The position numbers and the translations under genes are program-made. Positions 7,401-14,665 of a stretch of 22,100 nt of DNA are shown here, one piece after another. Each line of letters opens with the position of its first letter. Position 1 is the first letter of the stretch. Source of the stretch: Prevotella sp. CAG:1031 (GTDB lineage Bacteria > Bacteroidota > Bacteroidia > Bacteroidales > Muribaculaceae). The notes beneath the pieces were generated by a model, which was not told where the DNA came from, did no database searches, and saw nothing but the letters and a program-made list of their open reading frames with translations. The DNA is taken from assembly GCA_000431215.1 (NCBI GenBank), contig HF985612.1, forward strand, positions 1 to 22,100, in the 5' to 3' direction.

Positions 7401-8648
7401 TTATTTCAGGACTATTCTGTTGGCGTTGCCGAAATTCCTGTAGGAGCTCGTGATGATGCGCTCTCCGGCCGTCAATCCTTCGAGAATCTCGTAGTACTGC
7501 GGATTCTGGCGCCCGATCTTTATGTCGCGCAGGGTGGCTGTCGAACCGTCTTTGCTGACCACGAACACCTTATTCCCTCCGGTGCTCTGGAAGAAAGCGC
7601 CGCGCGGAACCAGAAGCGCCCGTGCCGGCTCGCCGAGCTGGAGGTCGATATAGAAAGTCTGCCCGACCTTGATGTTTTCCGGACGCGCCCCCTCGATTCT
7701 GAGGTCGGCCCGGAATGTGCCGTCGGTAACCTCGGGATAGAGCTTGCTGACGACAACGTCGTATTTCGCGCCGTTGCGCTCGATTCGCCCTTTCAGCCCC
7801 GGCTCGACGCGGTCGATGTAATGCTCGTCGATTTTCACTGCTATCTTATAGTCGTCGAGAATGTTTATCTGCCCTATCTGCTGGCCTGCGGCAATGTTCT
7901 GGCCGAGTTCGGCGGTCAGGTTGCCGAGCTGGCCGGAGTGCGACGCCCTGACGTTGAGATTGTCGGCCCGCTGCCTGACGAGGCTGAAATTTTCCTGCAT
8001 ATTGCGCAGGCTCTCGCGCATCATCCTTATCTGCTCGCGCCGGTAGAGCGAATCCTGACTGAGACGCTCCTGAAGCAGCGCGAGACTGCGACGCGCCAGC
8101 TCGCAGTCTTCGCGGGCCTGAAGATATTCCTCGCGCGAGCAGAGGTTCTCCCTGTAGAGCTGTTCGTGCTGTTTCATTATGCGCTGCTTGCGGCTGTAGT
8201 CGGTTCGCGTCGACAGAATGTCCTGCCTCACCTGAAGCCGCTCTTTCTCCATGGCCAGCTCGGTGTCGCGGAGCATGTTCTGCTTTTCGGCGAGCTGCGA
8301 CTCAGAATCGAGAATCTGCTGGCGGAGGTTAGGATTGTGAAGCGTCAGGATTATATCCCCTTCCTTCACCATCGCACCCTCTTCGACCCATCTGCGGTCG
8401 ACAATGCCCGTTTCGAGAGCCGACACCTGGACAGTGACGCCCGTCTCGACGCGTCCGTTAAGGCGGATGCAGTCGTTGAAGATTCCGCTCGTGACCTCGG
8501 CGATGGCGACACTGTCGGCATCGGCCTTATAGGTATTGTCGCCAATCCGTGTTATCGCGTATATCGCCGCCGCTATGATCGCGGCGCCGGCTATCGCCAC
8601 CGCGGCTTTCTTCAGAAACCTGTTTTTCGGTTTTATCTCCTTATCCAT
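7401..8648 (-). CDS. HlyD/MacA-type periplasmic adaptor subunit
   Basis: The 415-residue protein begins with a short basic cytoplasmic tail and one membrane anchor (~14-32). A first barrel/lipoyl half (~65-105) follows, with the typical EGAMVKEGDIILTLHNPNLR segment. Next comes a long alpha-helical hairpin (about 110-225, rich in charged residues and heptads), a second lipoyl half (ASHSGQLGNLTAELGQNIAAGQQIG, ~232-256), then beta-barrel and membrane-proximal domains with GQTFYIDLQLGEPARALLVPRGAF near 320-350. This is the membrane-fusion adaptor that links an inner-membrane ABC complex to an outer-membrane TolC channel. Its ATG overlaps the TolC stop by one base (TAATG), indicating translational coupling. 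Confidence 0.93.
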   Translation of the reverse strand: MDKEIKPKNRFLKKAAVAIAGAAIIAAAIYAITRIGDNTYKADADSVAIAEVTSGIFNDCIRLNGRVETGVTVQVSALETGIVDRRWVEEGAMVKEGDIILTLHNPNLRQQILDSESQLAEKQNMLRDTELAMEKERLQVRQDILSTRTDYSRKQRIMKQHEQLYRENLCSREEYLQAREDCELARRSLALLQERLSQDSLYRREQIRMMRESLRNMQENFSLVRQRADNLNVRASHSGQLGNLTAELGQNIAAGQQIGQINILDDYKIAVKIDEHYIDRVEPGLKGRIERNGAKYDVVVSKLYPEVTDGTFRADLRIEGARPENIKVGQTFYIDLQLGEPARALLVPRGAFFQSTGGNKVFVVSKDGSTATLRDIKIGRQNPQYYEILEGLTAGERIITSSYRNFGNANRIVLK

Positions 8649-9934
8649 TACTTTATAAGTTTCTCTCCGTTATAATATCCTAACATAATCCGGCTTATTA
8701 TCCGGCGTATACGCTTCCCCTCGAAGTTGGCCCGCGCCGTGGCGAGTTTCGCCCCCGAGGTGTAGAGGTCGATTGCCGACGCTCCGCCAAGCTCAAACTT
8801 GCGCTGCACGGCACTGTAGGCAGCCTCTTCAGCCCTGACGCGCGCCTCGGCGGCGCAGAGCTCTTCGACGGCGCTTTCGAGGTCGAGCCGGGCCTCGGCT
8901 TTCTGGCGGTCGGCCTCATAGCGGGCCTCGTCGAGCAGAATCTCCCTGCGGCTCACTTCGAGCGAGGCTTTCCTGACGCCGTTTATCCTCGACAGGCCTG
9001 TAAAGAGCGGCACCCCTACGGTGAATCCTACGTAGCGCCCCATATTGTCGCGCCACTGCTGCGAGAACCGCGGGGTCTGATATCCGTCGCCGTAGATTCT
9101 GTAATACGATGTCGACACCCCCATATTCAGCGATATCACAGGCGAGAACCGTCCTTTGGCCGCTTTCAGATAATAGCGGCTCTCTTTAAGTGCGAGCCGG
9201 GCCTCGGCAATGCGCGGGTTCTCGAAACCGGCGTCTGCCTCACCTTCATATTCCTCTTCGGTCAGTTCCGACACGGTGCCGTCGTCCAGAGGCATCCCCA
9301 TGCAGCTCTTCAGCCTGAGATACGCCTTTTCCAGCAGGCTGTTCTGATTGGTCAGCTCATAGCGGTCGGCCGCCACGATAGCTTCGACCTCGGCCAGGTC
9401 GGCACCGCTCTTAGAACCGAGTTCCACACCTTTTTCCACAGCCCGGAGATTGCGCAGATCGCGCTCGAGCTGCTGCTCCATCTGCCCCACCATTGCCTTG
9501 CAGTACGACACATTATAGAACGCCTTTATCACCTCGATCGAGATTTCGTCGGCGTCGGCCCGGGCGCCCTCTTCGCGACGCAGCCTGCCGATCCTGGCCG
9601 CCCTGAGGTTGTTGACGCCGACAAGGCCGTCGAACAGCGGAATTGTCATCTGGAGGCCGAAGCCCGAATAAAGCGTCTTGCGGTTGTCGTAGGTGTTGGT
9701 CTCGGGGTCGATATTTCGGCCGAAGCTCATATTGCCGCTCGCCGAGAGGTCGACCTCGGGCATCAGAGCCGAAGCGGCCAGACGGCTGTCGGCAGCCGCC
9801 TGCCTCACCTCGATAGAGTTGACGATATTGCGGTGGGCATGGTCGCGGGCGTAGACAAGACAGTCGTTGAGGGTCATCCCTGCCTGCGTCAGCCGGGCGA
9901 CGATAAAAAATGCTATCAGAGCTATAAGTCTCAT
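8648..9934 (-). CDS. TolC-family outer-membrane efflux protein
   Basis: The 428-residue protein starts with a signal peptide (about residues 1-18, ending near TQA) followed by MTLNDCLVYARDH, a typical TolC-family opening. Two long coiled-coil halves follow with repeated patterns (residues ~100-220 and ~300-420). The FTVGVPLFTGLSRINGVRKA segment near 310-330 mirrors LQMTIPLFDGLVGVNNLRAA near 92-112, which are the two equivalent beta-strand/helix junctions of the duplicated TolC fold. It forms the outer-membrane exit duct for the exporter and is the first gene of the operon. The divergent regulator pair starts 182 bases away across a shared intergenic region. Confidence 0.93.
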   Translation of the reverse strand: MRLIALIAFFIVARLTQAGMTLNDCLVYARDHAHRNIVNSIEVRQAAADSRLAASALMPEVDLSASGNMSFGRNIDPETNTYDNRKTLYSGFGLQMTIPLFDGLVGVNNLRAARIGRLRREEGARADADEISIEVIKAFYNVSYCKAMVGQMEQQLERDLRNLRAVEKGVELGSKSGADLAEVEAIVAADRYELTNQNSLLEKAYLRLKSCMGMPLDDGTVSELTEEEYEGEADAGFENPRIAEARLALKESRYYLKAAKGRFSPVISLNMGVSTSYYRIYGDGYQTPRFSQQWRDNMGRYVGFTVGVPLFTGLSRINGVRKASLEVSRREILLDEARYEADRQKAEARLDLESAVEELCAAEARVRAEEAAYSAVQRKFELGGASAIDLYTSGAKLATARANFEGKRIRRIISRIMLGYYNGEKLIK

Positions 9935-9958
9935 TGTGTCGGATTGGTTTTGACACTG

Positions 9959-9966
9959 CGAAGATA
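9959..9966 (-). promoter_or_regulatory. weak -7-like box upstream of the tolC gene
   Basis: On the minus strand 9966-9959 reads TATCTTCG, one mismatch from TAnnTTTG, 25 bases before the TolC start. No TTTG -33 element is present at the expected distance, which would fit an activator-dependent promoter. The intergenic region also carries two similar sites, TTTTGACACT (9948-9957) and TTTTAGACACT (10036-10046), that could be regulator binding sites. Confidence 0.35.
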
Positions 9967-10104
9967 GGGCCGCCCCGAGCCCTTCACCGCCCGTTTTCCC
10001 GAAAAACAGACGTCAGGGCTCCGAAATCGTATGATTTTTAGACACTCCCCCTCGTTTCCCGCCGATTCCGCGGCAATTTACTTCCCAGAACGCGCGCTAA
10101 GCTG

Positions 10105-10112
10105 TAACTTTG
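10105..10112 (+). promoter_or_regulatory. -7 box TAACTTTG directly before the response-regulator start
   Basis: TAACTTTG fits the Bacteroidetes TAnnTTTG element exactly, but it ends only 4 bases before the ATG at 10117. Transcription from it would begin at or within a few bases of the start codon, implying a leaderless or nearly leaderless mRNA. Confidence 0.5.
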
Positions 10113-10116
10113 CGTC

Positions 10117-10695
10117 ATGAAGATACTTATTATCGATGACAACAGGGCAGTGCGCGTTTCGCTTAAGCTTGTTCTCGACAGCGAATTCGACTCGATAACG
10201 GCCATCGGTGACCCACGGCTGCTGCCGACACTGCTGGCCAAGGGCGATTTCGACGCAGTTCTGCTCGACATGAATTTCGACAACAGCCGCCTCGACGGCA
10301 GCGACGGTCTCTTCTGGCTCGCGCGCATAAAGGAAATGCCCCGACCTCCCGCCGTCATCCTAATAACGGCTTTCGGCGACATCTCGCTCGCCGTCGAGGC
10401 CATGAAGCGCGGCGCCGACGATTTCATAACCAAGCCCTGGAACAACGACGGGCTCATAGCCAAGCTCAGCTCGGCCATAGCGAAAAACCGCGCGGAGCGG
10501 GCCGACCGCGCCATCCTCTCCGACGCCCGCGAAGCCCGCGAGCGCGAGGAAAAGCAGCAGGCCATGACTCTCGACGAACTCAAAGCGGCCCATATCGACG
10601 CTGTCGTAGCCCGATGCAACGGCAATCTCTCGCGCGCCGCCGAACTGCTCGGCATAAACCGCCAGACTCTCTATAACCAGCTGAAAAAGAAATGA
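10117..10695 (+). CDS. response regulator: receiver plus Fis-type HTH, no AAA+ domain
   Basis: The 192-residue protein has a CheY-like receiver (about 1-120) with acidic pair Asp7/Asp8, phospho-acceptor Asp51 (AVLLDMNF), switch Thr84 (LITAFGD) and Lys106 (FITKPW). A charged linker follows, then a C-terminal Fis-type helix-turn-helix (~155-190: CNGNLSRAAELLGINRQTLYNQLKK). In NtrC-type regulators these two parts flank a sigma-54-interacting AAA+ domain; here that domain is absent, giving the compact layout of the RegA/PrrA/ActR group. It should therefore activate or repress without sigma-54 ATPase activity. The downstream histidine kinase overlaps it by 4 bases (ATGA). It is divergent from the export operon, which is its most likely target. 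Confidence 0.92.
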   Translation: MKILIIDDNRAVRVSLKLVLDSEFDSITAIGDPRLLPTLLAKGDFDAVLLDMNFDNSRLDGSDGLFWLARIKEMPRPPAVILITAFGDISLAVEAMKRGADDFITKPWNNDGLIAKLSSAIAKNRAERADRAILSDAREAREREEKQQAMTLDELKAAHIDAVVARCNGNLSRAAELLGINRQTLYNQLKKK

Positions 10696-11672
10696 GACAC
10701 TTCCGACTGAATTTCTTCGGATGCATTGCCGGCAGTATTGTCTTCGCGGTTCTGTCGGCGCTCTGCTTCCGCGCGGGCTCGTGGGCCGCAGGTGTGCTTC
10801 TGCTCATTCCGTCGGGAGTGGCGGTCGCGGCTCTGTGGCGGCTCGTCAGACGGCTTATTTTCTCAATGTCGGAATTCGTCGAAGCGCTTGAGATGAACGA
10901 CCCGACAATACGCTTCCCCGAGAGCGGCGACCCCTGCATAAGCCGCATGTCACAGGCTATGCGGCGCATAACCGGGCTTTACAATTCAGCGCGCCTCGAA
11001 CTGGAGACGCGCAAGCTCTATTACGACCGCATACTGCGCATAATGACCCACGAAATGCGCAACGCCATAGCTCCCGTCGTGTCGCTCAGCGCCGACATGA
11101 AAAAGAATCCGGCCCGTTATCAGGGCGAGAACTTCGCCGAGGCCGTCGGACTTATCAGCGACGAGAGCGAGGGCATCAGCCGCTTCCTCGAATCATACTA
11201 CGAACTGACCCACCTGCCCGCCCCACAGACAACGGAAATCGACGTCAAGGACTTCTTCTCGGGGCTGCGCCGATCGTTCATGATCTTTCTGAGAGAGTCG
11301 GGACTGCCCGACGACACGATCAGCTACACTCTCCCCGTCGGCATGACGCTCAGTGCCGACCGCGGGCTGCTCAACCGGCTGGTGACAAACGTGCTCCGCA
11401 ACGCCGTCGAAGCTGTCGCATCGGCGCCTGAGCCGCGCATAGAGGTCAGCGTGTCGGCCAGCGGCGGCCATCCCTTCATCAGCATCGACGACAACGGCCG
11501 CGGTATTCCGCCCGAAGTCATGCAGAACCTCTTCCAGCCGTTCTTCACGACCAAGCCGGGCGGCAGCGGAATAGGTCTCTGCCTCAGCCGCCAGATCGCA
11601 CGCCTCCACGGCGGAGACTTCACACTGACATCCTCCGCGCGCGGCACAAAAGCCCTGATAACACTCCCCTGA
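10692..11672 (+). CDS. sensor histidine kinase
   Basis: The 326-residue membrane kinase has two membrane helices close together (about 9-27 and 31-50), with almost no periplasmic loop. A short HAMP-like or linker region follows, then a HisKA domain with phospho-acceptor His120 in MTHEMRN and a HATPase domain: N box NVLRNAVEAV (~234-243), G1 DDNGRGIPPE (~261-270), FFTTKPGGSGIGL with the G2 motif (~280-292). It ends soon after the ATPase fold. The lack of an extracytoplasmic sensor domain suggests it detects a signal in or near the membrane. It overlaps the response-regulator gene by ATGA, so the pair is translationally coupled. A strong terminator follows. Confidence 0.93.
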   Translation: MRHFRLNFFGCIAGSIVFAVLSALCFRAGSWAAGVLLLIPSGVAVAALWRLVRRLIFSMSEFVEALEMNDPTIRFPESGDPCISRMSQAMRRITGLYNSARLELETRKLYYDRILRIMTHEMRNAIAPVVSLSADMKKNPARYQGENFAEAVGLISDESEGISRFLESYYELTHLPAPQTTEIDVKDFFSGLRRSFMIFLRESGLPDDTISYTLPVGMTLSADRGLLNRLVTNVLRNAVEAVASAPEPRIEVSVSASGGHPFISIDDNGRGIPPEVMQNLFQPFFTTKPGGSGIGLCLSRQIARLHGGDFTLTSSARGTKALITLP

Positions 11673-11678
11673 CAACCG

Positions 11679-11717
11679 AAAACAGCGGCGTATCGGTCAG
11701 TGATGCGCCGCTGTTTT
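11679..11717 (+). terminator. rho-independent terminator after the histidine kinase
   Basis: AAAACAGCGGCG (11679-11690) and CGCCGCTGTTTT (11706-11717) form a perfect 12-bp stem with a 15-base loop, ending in a T run. The A's on the left arm mean it can also act on the opposing rubredoxin transcript. Confidence 0.85.
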
Positions 11718-11731
11718 ATTCTTTCAAACTG

Positions 11732-11899
11732 TCAGTCTACCGGGCTGAACTCATCTTTGCCAACACCGCAGACGGGACAGACCCAGTCGTCGGGAAGGTC
11801 GGCAAACGATGTTCCGGGAGCAATACCGTTATCGGGATCTCCAATCTCGGGATCATAGACCCATTCACACACCTCACATACGTATTTCTTTTTGTCCAT
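11732..11899 (-). CDS. rubredoxin
   Basis: A 55-residue protein with the complete rubredoxin pattern. It has a first CxxC (Cys8, Cys11: YVCEVCEW), the VYDPEIGDPDNGIAPGT segment, the FADLPDDWVCP stretch and a second CPVCG (Cys41, Cys44), with acidic C-terminus. Four Cys ligands bind one iron, making a small cytoplasmic electron carrier used for example with rubrerythrin or other oxidative-stress and anaerobic redox partners, none of which is in this window. The length matches classic rubredoxins. Its stop TGA (11734-11732) lies just beyond the terminator shared with the convergent histidine kinase, and the Crp-like regulator is divergent. The ATG at 11899 is the only sensible start. Confidence 0.95.
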   Translation of the reverse strand: MDKKKYVCEVCEWVYDPEIGDPDNGIAPGTSFADLPDDWVCPVCGVGKDEFSPVD

Positions 11900-12122
11900 A
11901 GCTTAAAATTTTATTGTTAGGTTAATAATCCGAATATCTACGGTCTACATTCTGAAACGCCTCATGCCGCCGGATTGTTCGGACATCCGCCCTCACCCTT
12001 TTCCGGCCCACAGACACCGGCCTGCGGAATTATGCCACGCCGCCGCCCTGCAATATAATGAAACCGATATTACCCGTTTCTCCGATTTTTTTATTAATTT
12101 TTTGGCTCAAATAAACGCTCAC

Positions 12123-12818
12123 ATGAAGAAAGAGAACGAACCGGCCGACAGCCTGCGGCAACTTCTGGAACTCGAGGCCAAATACGTCGTGCGCCACGAG
12201 GTACTCGACGAATTTCTGGCCGGAGGCGTGCCTGTGAGCCTTGACACCTACGGCCCGATGATCGATGCCGGAGAGTTCAACCCCGACATATATGTGGTGA
12301 AAGACGGTCTCATCCGCGGCACGTATATGGACAAGAATATAGAGAAGACCGTAGGATTCGCCCTGCCGGGAACCTTGCTGATCTCTTTCCATTGTTACTA
12401 CAGCGGCGAGCCCTCATATTACCGGTTCGAGGCCTGCTGCCCGACAACGGTGCTGCGCATTCCGCGGGCTTACTTCGACGGACTGCTCCGGCGGTCTCAC
12501 GAATTCGCCCTGTGGGTAATGAGCGCCCACCAGAACCAGCTTTTCTACAACGAATGCCGCAATCAGGTGCTCAGCGGCGACGCCAAGAGCCGTCTGCTGC
12601 AGCTTACACAACGACTCTCGGGACTCGTCGACGGCGAATGGCTGCCCGGAGACTCGTCTGCCGACAATCACGGCCGACGGCTGAAAACCGAGCTGAACAC
12701 CCGCTGGAAAGCCATCTTCCGTATCGTTCCGTCGAAGATTATAGCCTCTTATCTCGGCATAACCGAACAACACCTCAGCAAAATCAAACGCCAGATCATC
12801 ACCTCAGGCGAACTCTGA
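12123..12818 (+). CDS. Crp/Fnr-family-like transcriptional regulator
   Basis: The 231-residue protein reads as a cyclic-nucleotide-binding-like beta-barrel (about residues 30-135: DIYVVKDGLIRGTY, VGFALPGTLLISFH, RFEACCPTTVLRIPRAYF), a long dimer helix (~140-170) and a C-terminal HTH (about 190-225, ASYLGITEQHLSKIKRQI). This is the usual Bacteroidetes Crp/Fnr arrangement; the cNMP-binding phosphate cassette is not well conserved, so the ligand is uncertain. The frame is open upstream to an ATG at 11964, but that extension is low-complexity intergenic-like sequence (Pro/His rich). The ATG at 12123 (MKKENEPADS) is the natural start. It is divergent from rubredoxin; a functional link is possible but not shown. 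Confidence 0.87.
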   Translation: MKKENEPADSLRQLLELEAKYVVRHEVLDEFLAGGVPVSLDTYGPMIDAGEFNPDIYVVKDGLIRGTYMDKNIEKTVGFALPGTLLISFHCYYSGEPSYYRFEACCPTTVLRIPRAYFDGLLRRSHEFALWVMSAHQNQLFYNECRNQVLSGDAKSRLLQLTQRLSGLVDGEWLPGDSSADNHGRRLKTELNTRWKAIFRIVPSKIIASYLGITEQHLSKIKRQIITSGEL

Positions 12819-12824
12819 ACAAAC

Positions 12825-12851
12825 GCGACCGCCCCATAAGGTAGCGGCCGC
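12825..12851. terminator. hairpin between convergent genes
   Basis: GCGACCGC (12825-12832) pairs with GCGGCCGC (12844-12851) with one mismatch and an 11-base loop. It lies between the ends of the regulator and the secreted-protein operon. No T tract follows, so terminator activity is uncertain. Confidence 0.4.
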
Positions 12852-12875
12852 GCCTTCCAGCATATTTTTCAAAGA

Positions 12876-14423
12876 TTATTCGGGTCGGATAACGGTTACT
12901 TCACCGTTGACACCGTTGATCTCCAGCATATAGAGCTTAGAGAGAATCTCGCCGTCATAGGCGAACACCATAAGACGGTTCTTGCCGGGTCCCCATGCTC
13001 CTGCATCGGAGTCAAAAGCCGAGCTTATCGAAAATTTCTTTGTCTGCTTGCCGCTACATAGCGTGAGATACGTGCCGTTGACATCGACAAAATCCTGCAT
13101 GATCTGTTCGTCGGTGCGTCCGTTGGTCTTGACATAATAATTGTCGGCCGAAACATTGTTAATGACATATTTGACATTATTGTCCGACGGAGTGATCGTG
13201 GCGGTATATTGCTGAAGATCCTCATCGAAATCAGAAATCTTTATGTCGAAAGTAACTTCGTCGGGAGCTTCCGAACTCTTGGTCGAAAGCGTCTGGGTGT
13301 AGACATTGGTCGTGCGTCCCCCCTCTTCGTCGATGCCGAACACCATCAGGCGATACTCTTTCTTTGTGTCGAAATAAACGCCGTCAATAACATTGTCGTG
13401 GCTGTTGATCACGGCGTCGCCGGTCTGGATATGGTCGGTATCGGTTGTCCAGCGGTTTCCGTTCATGCGGGTCAGAAACTGGAGCTTCCTGGCAATCCAC
13501 ATCTCGGTTGTCGTCGAAGCGAAAGCCGTTTCCTCTTCAATCAGGGCTATCCAGCGGAGCGACTTATCGGAGGGCTTGACGTCGAGGCTCATCTCGGCGC
13601 CGCTAAGGCGAGTGGCCGCGACGTCGAAAGTAGCATTGCTGGTCGGAGAAACCGGAGGCACGGTGATATCGAATGTCTGGATATTGGTAACAAGCTGGCC
13701 GATCTCACATCCGAAGGCGGCGACAACGAACTGATCGCCGACATCGATATTGGAGCGGCGCGCCGAACCTTCTCCGAAATTAGTCAGCGAGGGCCATCCG
13801 CCCGACCCGTTTGAATAGGCAAGCTGTTCGAGAGTGGCAAGGTGAAGTCTAACGGTATTTTCAATGCCGTTCTGGTCGACCTCGCTCTTGTTGAAGATGG
13901 CAACAGCGAACGGAATTGTCGGGTCGGAGCTCTTCACGCCTACCTCAACCTTGTTTGATGTCGGAGCCGGATCGTAGGTGAACGTATAATCGACTTGCGC
14001 AACCTCAAGTTTCTTTGTGCGCCATTCGATCACCGTCGGTTCGGCGGCAATAACGATGTCGTCTTCGGTATATTTGGCCGGAATCACAATGAACACCATG
14101 TCCATCTCGGGAGTTATCTGGTAATCCTGATCCCACCATTCCGTGCGGGCTCCGTCGGCATGGTAGAGAATCGATTTCTTATCTACCTCGGGAACAGTCT
14201 TTTCCCAGAAATCGGCAAAAGCATGGACATCCTCGTAGAACTGAGCCCAGTAGCCCATATACCATTCGCGCTTATCAACTCCGGCAAGCTTCGATTTCGG
14301 GCAGCCGAAAACAGTGAACCAGGTGTCGTCTTCGGTCGTGGTGACCGTATATTCGAGATTATAGTGGTGAGGCGTGATCGTGACAGTCAGCGGACTCTCG
14401 GGAAGAGCCTCGACAGGCGTCAT
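12876..14423 (-). CDS. large downstream part of an amber-interrupted secreted protein with repeated beta-domains
   Basis: The 515 codons starting at ATG 14423 encode an acidic, Thr/Val-rich protein with no signal peptide of its own. It contains about four similar beta-sandwich-like units. They begin near residues 10 (LTVTITPHHYNLEYTVTTTE), 145 (YTFTYDPAPTSNKVEVGVKS), 262 (ATFDVAATRLSGAEMSLDVK) and 390 (EVTFDIKISDFDEDLQQYTA), each followed by a strand pattern of the type 'xWFxVF / xFAVAIF / xWIALIEE / xYVINNV'. Such repeats suggest a surface or periplasmic Ig/Fn3-like protein. The frame is exactly continuous with the upstream 76-codon ORF, separated by one TAG and three codons, so these are probably two pieces of one ~596-residue protein. 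If translated alone from 14423 the product would stay in the cytoplasm. No enzymatic motif is seen. Confidence 0.75.
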   Translation of the reverse strand: MTPVEALPESPLTVTITPHHYNLEYTVTTTEDDTWFTVFGCPKSKLAGVDKREWYMGYWAQFYEDVHAFADFWEKTVPEVDKKSILYHADGARTEWWDQDYQITPEMDMVFIVIPAKYTEDDIVIAAEPTVIEWRTKKLEVAQVDYTFTYDPAPTSNKVEVGVKSSDPTIPFAVAIFNKSEVDQNGIENTVRLHLATLEQLAYSNGSGGWPSLTNFGEGSARRSNIDVGDQFVVAAFGCEIGQLVTNIQTFDITVPPVSPTSNATFDVAATRLSGAEMSLDVKPSDKSLRWIALIEEETAFASTTTEMWIARKLQFLTRMNGNRWTTDTDHIQTGDAVINSHDNVIDGVYFDTKKEYRLMVFGIDEEGGRTTNVYTQTLSTKSSEAPDEVTFDIKISDFDEDLQQYTATITPSDNNVKYVINNVSADNYYVKTNGRTDEQIMQDFVDVNGTYLTLCSGKQTKKFSISSAFDSDAGAWGPGKNRLMVFAYDGEILSKLYMLEINGVNGEVTVIRPE

Positions 14424-14432
14424 TTTCGTTAT

Positions 14433-14435
14433 CTA
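14433..14435 (-). other. in-frame TAG interrupting the secreted protein
   Basis: On the minus strand the codons read AAG CTT TCG TAG ATA ACG AAA ATG, all in one frame. The stop separates 76 upstream codons, with a signal peptide, from 515 downstream codons without one. TAG is used as a normal stop elsewhere here (msrAB), so this is not a reassigned codon. Confidence 0.85.
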
Positions 14436-14663
14436 CGAAAGCTTGTAGGTCTTTTCCGTCCCGTCTTTCTCTCTGACGGTCATCTGGGAATAATCGCCGG
14501 CAGCGGCGTCATCTTTCTGATATGTTATCTTCTCGGTATCGTCGAGCCAAATGCGGCCGATACTTTTTCCCAATACGCCGGTCAGATCGATACGGCTTAT
14601 GCCGGCAAAGATTGCGGCTGCTCCGGCTATGGCCAGAAGTCCCGTTGTAAACTGTCTTTTCAT
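14433..14663 (-). CDS. signal-peptide-bearing N-terminal fragment of the interrupted secreted protein
   Basis: The 76 codons start 2 bases after the stop of the upstream gene. They encode a signal peptide or membrane anchor (KR at 2-3, hydrophobic core ~7-24) followed by a small module: ...GRIWLDDTEKITYQKDD... then VREKDGTEKTYKLS. The same order of motifs occurs in the upstream 154-aa protein (LAISFDTENMV ... GKVEISRNDIVGM). In that protein the motif continues with DIVGM at the point where this frame has TAG-ITKM. This makes it very likely that the stop cuts a conserved module and that the frame once ran on into the 515-codon part. As it stands the product would be a short exported peptide of unknown use. 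Confidence 0.7.
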   Translation of the reverse strand: MKRQFTTGLLAIAGAAAIFAGISRIDLTGVLGKSIGRIWLDDTEKITYQKDDAAAGDYSQMTVREKDGTEKTYKLS

Positions 14664-14665
14664 GC

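Noticed and set aside
7296..8675. Plus-strand ORF of 459 codons opposite the adaptor gene
   Set aside because: It is a shadow of the HlyD-type adaptor, with no domain or sensible N-terminus.
9935..10116. Sigma-54 (-24/-12) promoter for the export operon
   Set aside because: No TGGCAC-N5-TTGC-like sequence was found on the minus strand, and the regulator lacks a sigma-54 interaction domain.
11964..12122. N-terminal extension of the Crp/Fnr-like regulator to an ATG at 11964
   Set aside because: The added 53 residues are Pro/His-rich and unlike the family, and MKKENEPADS at 12123 is a normal start.
14433..14435. Reassignment of TAG as a sense codon in this genome
   Set aside because: msrAB ends with TAG at its normal C-terminus and the 76-codon case is the only interruption, so an altered code is not supported.
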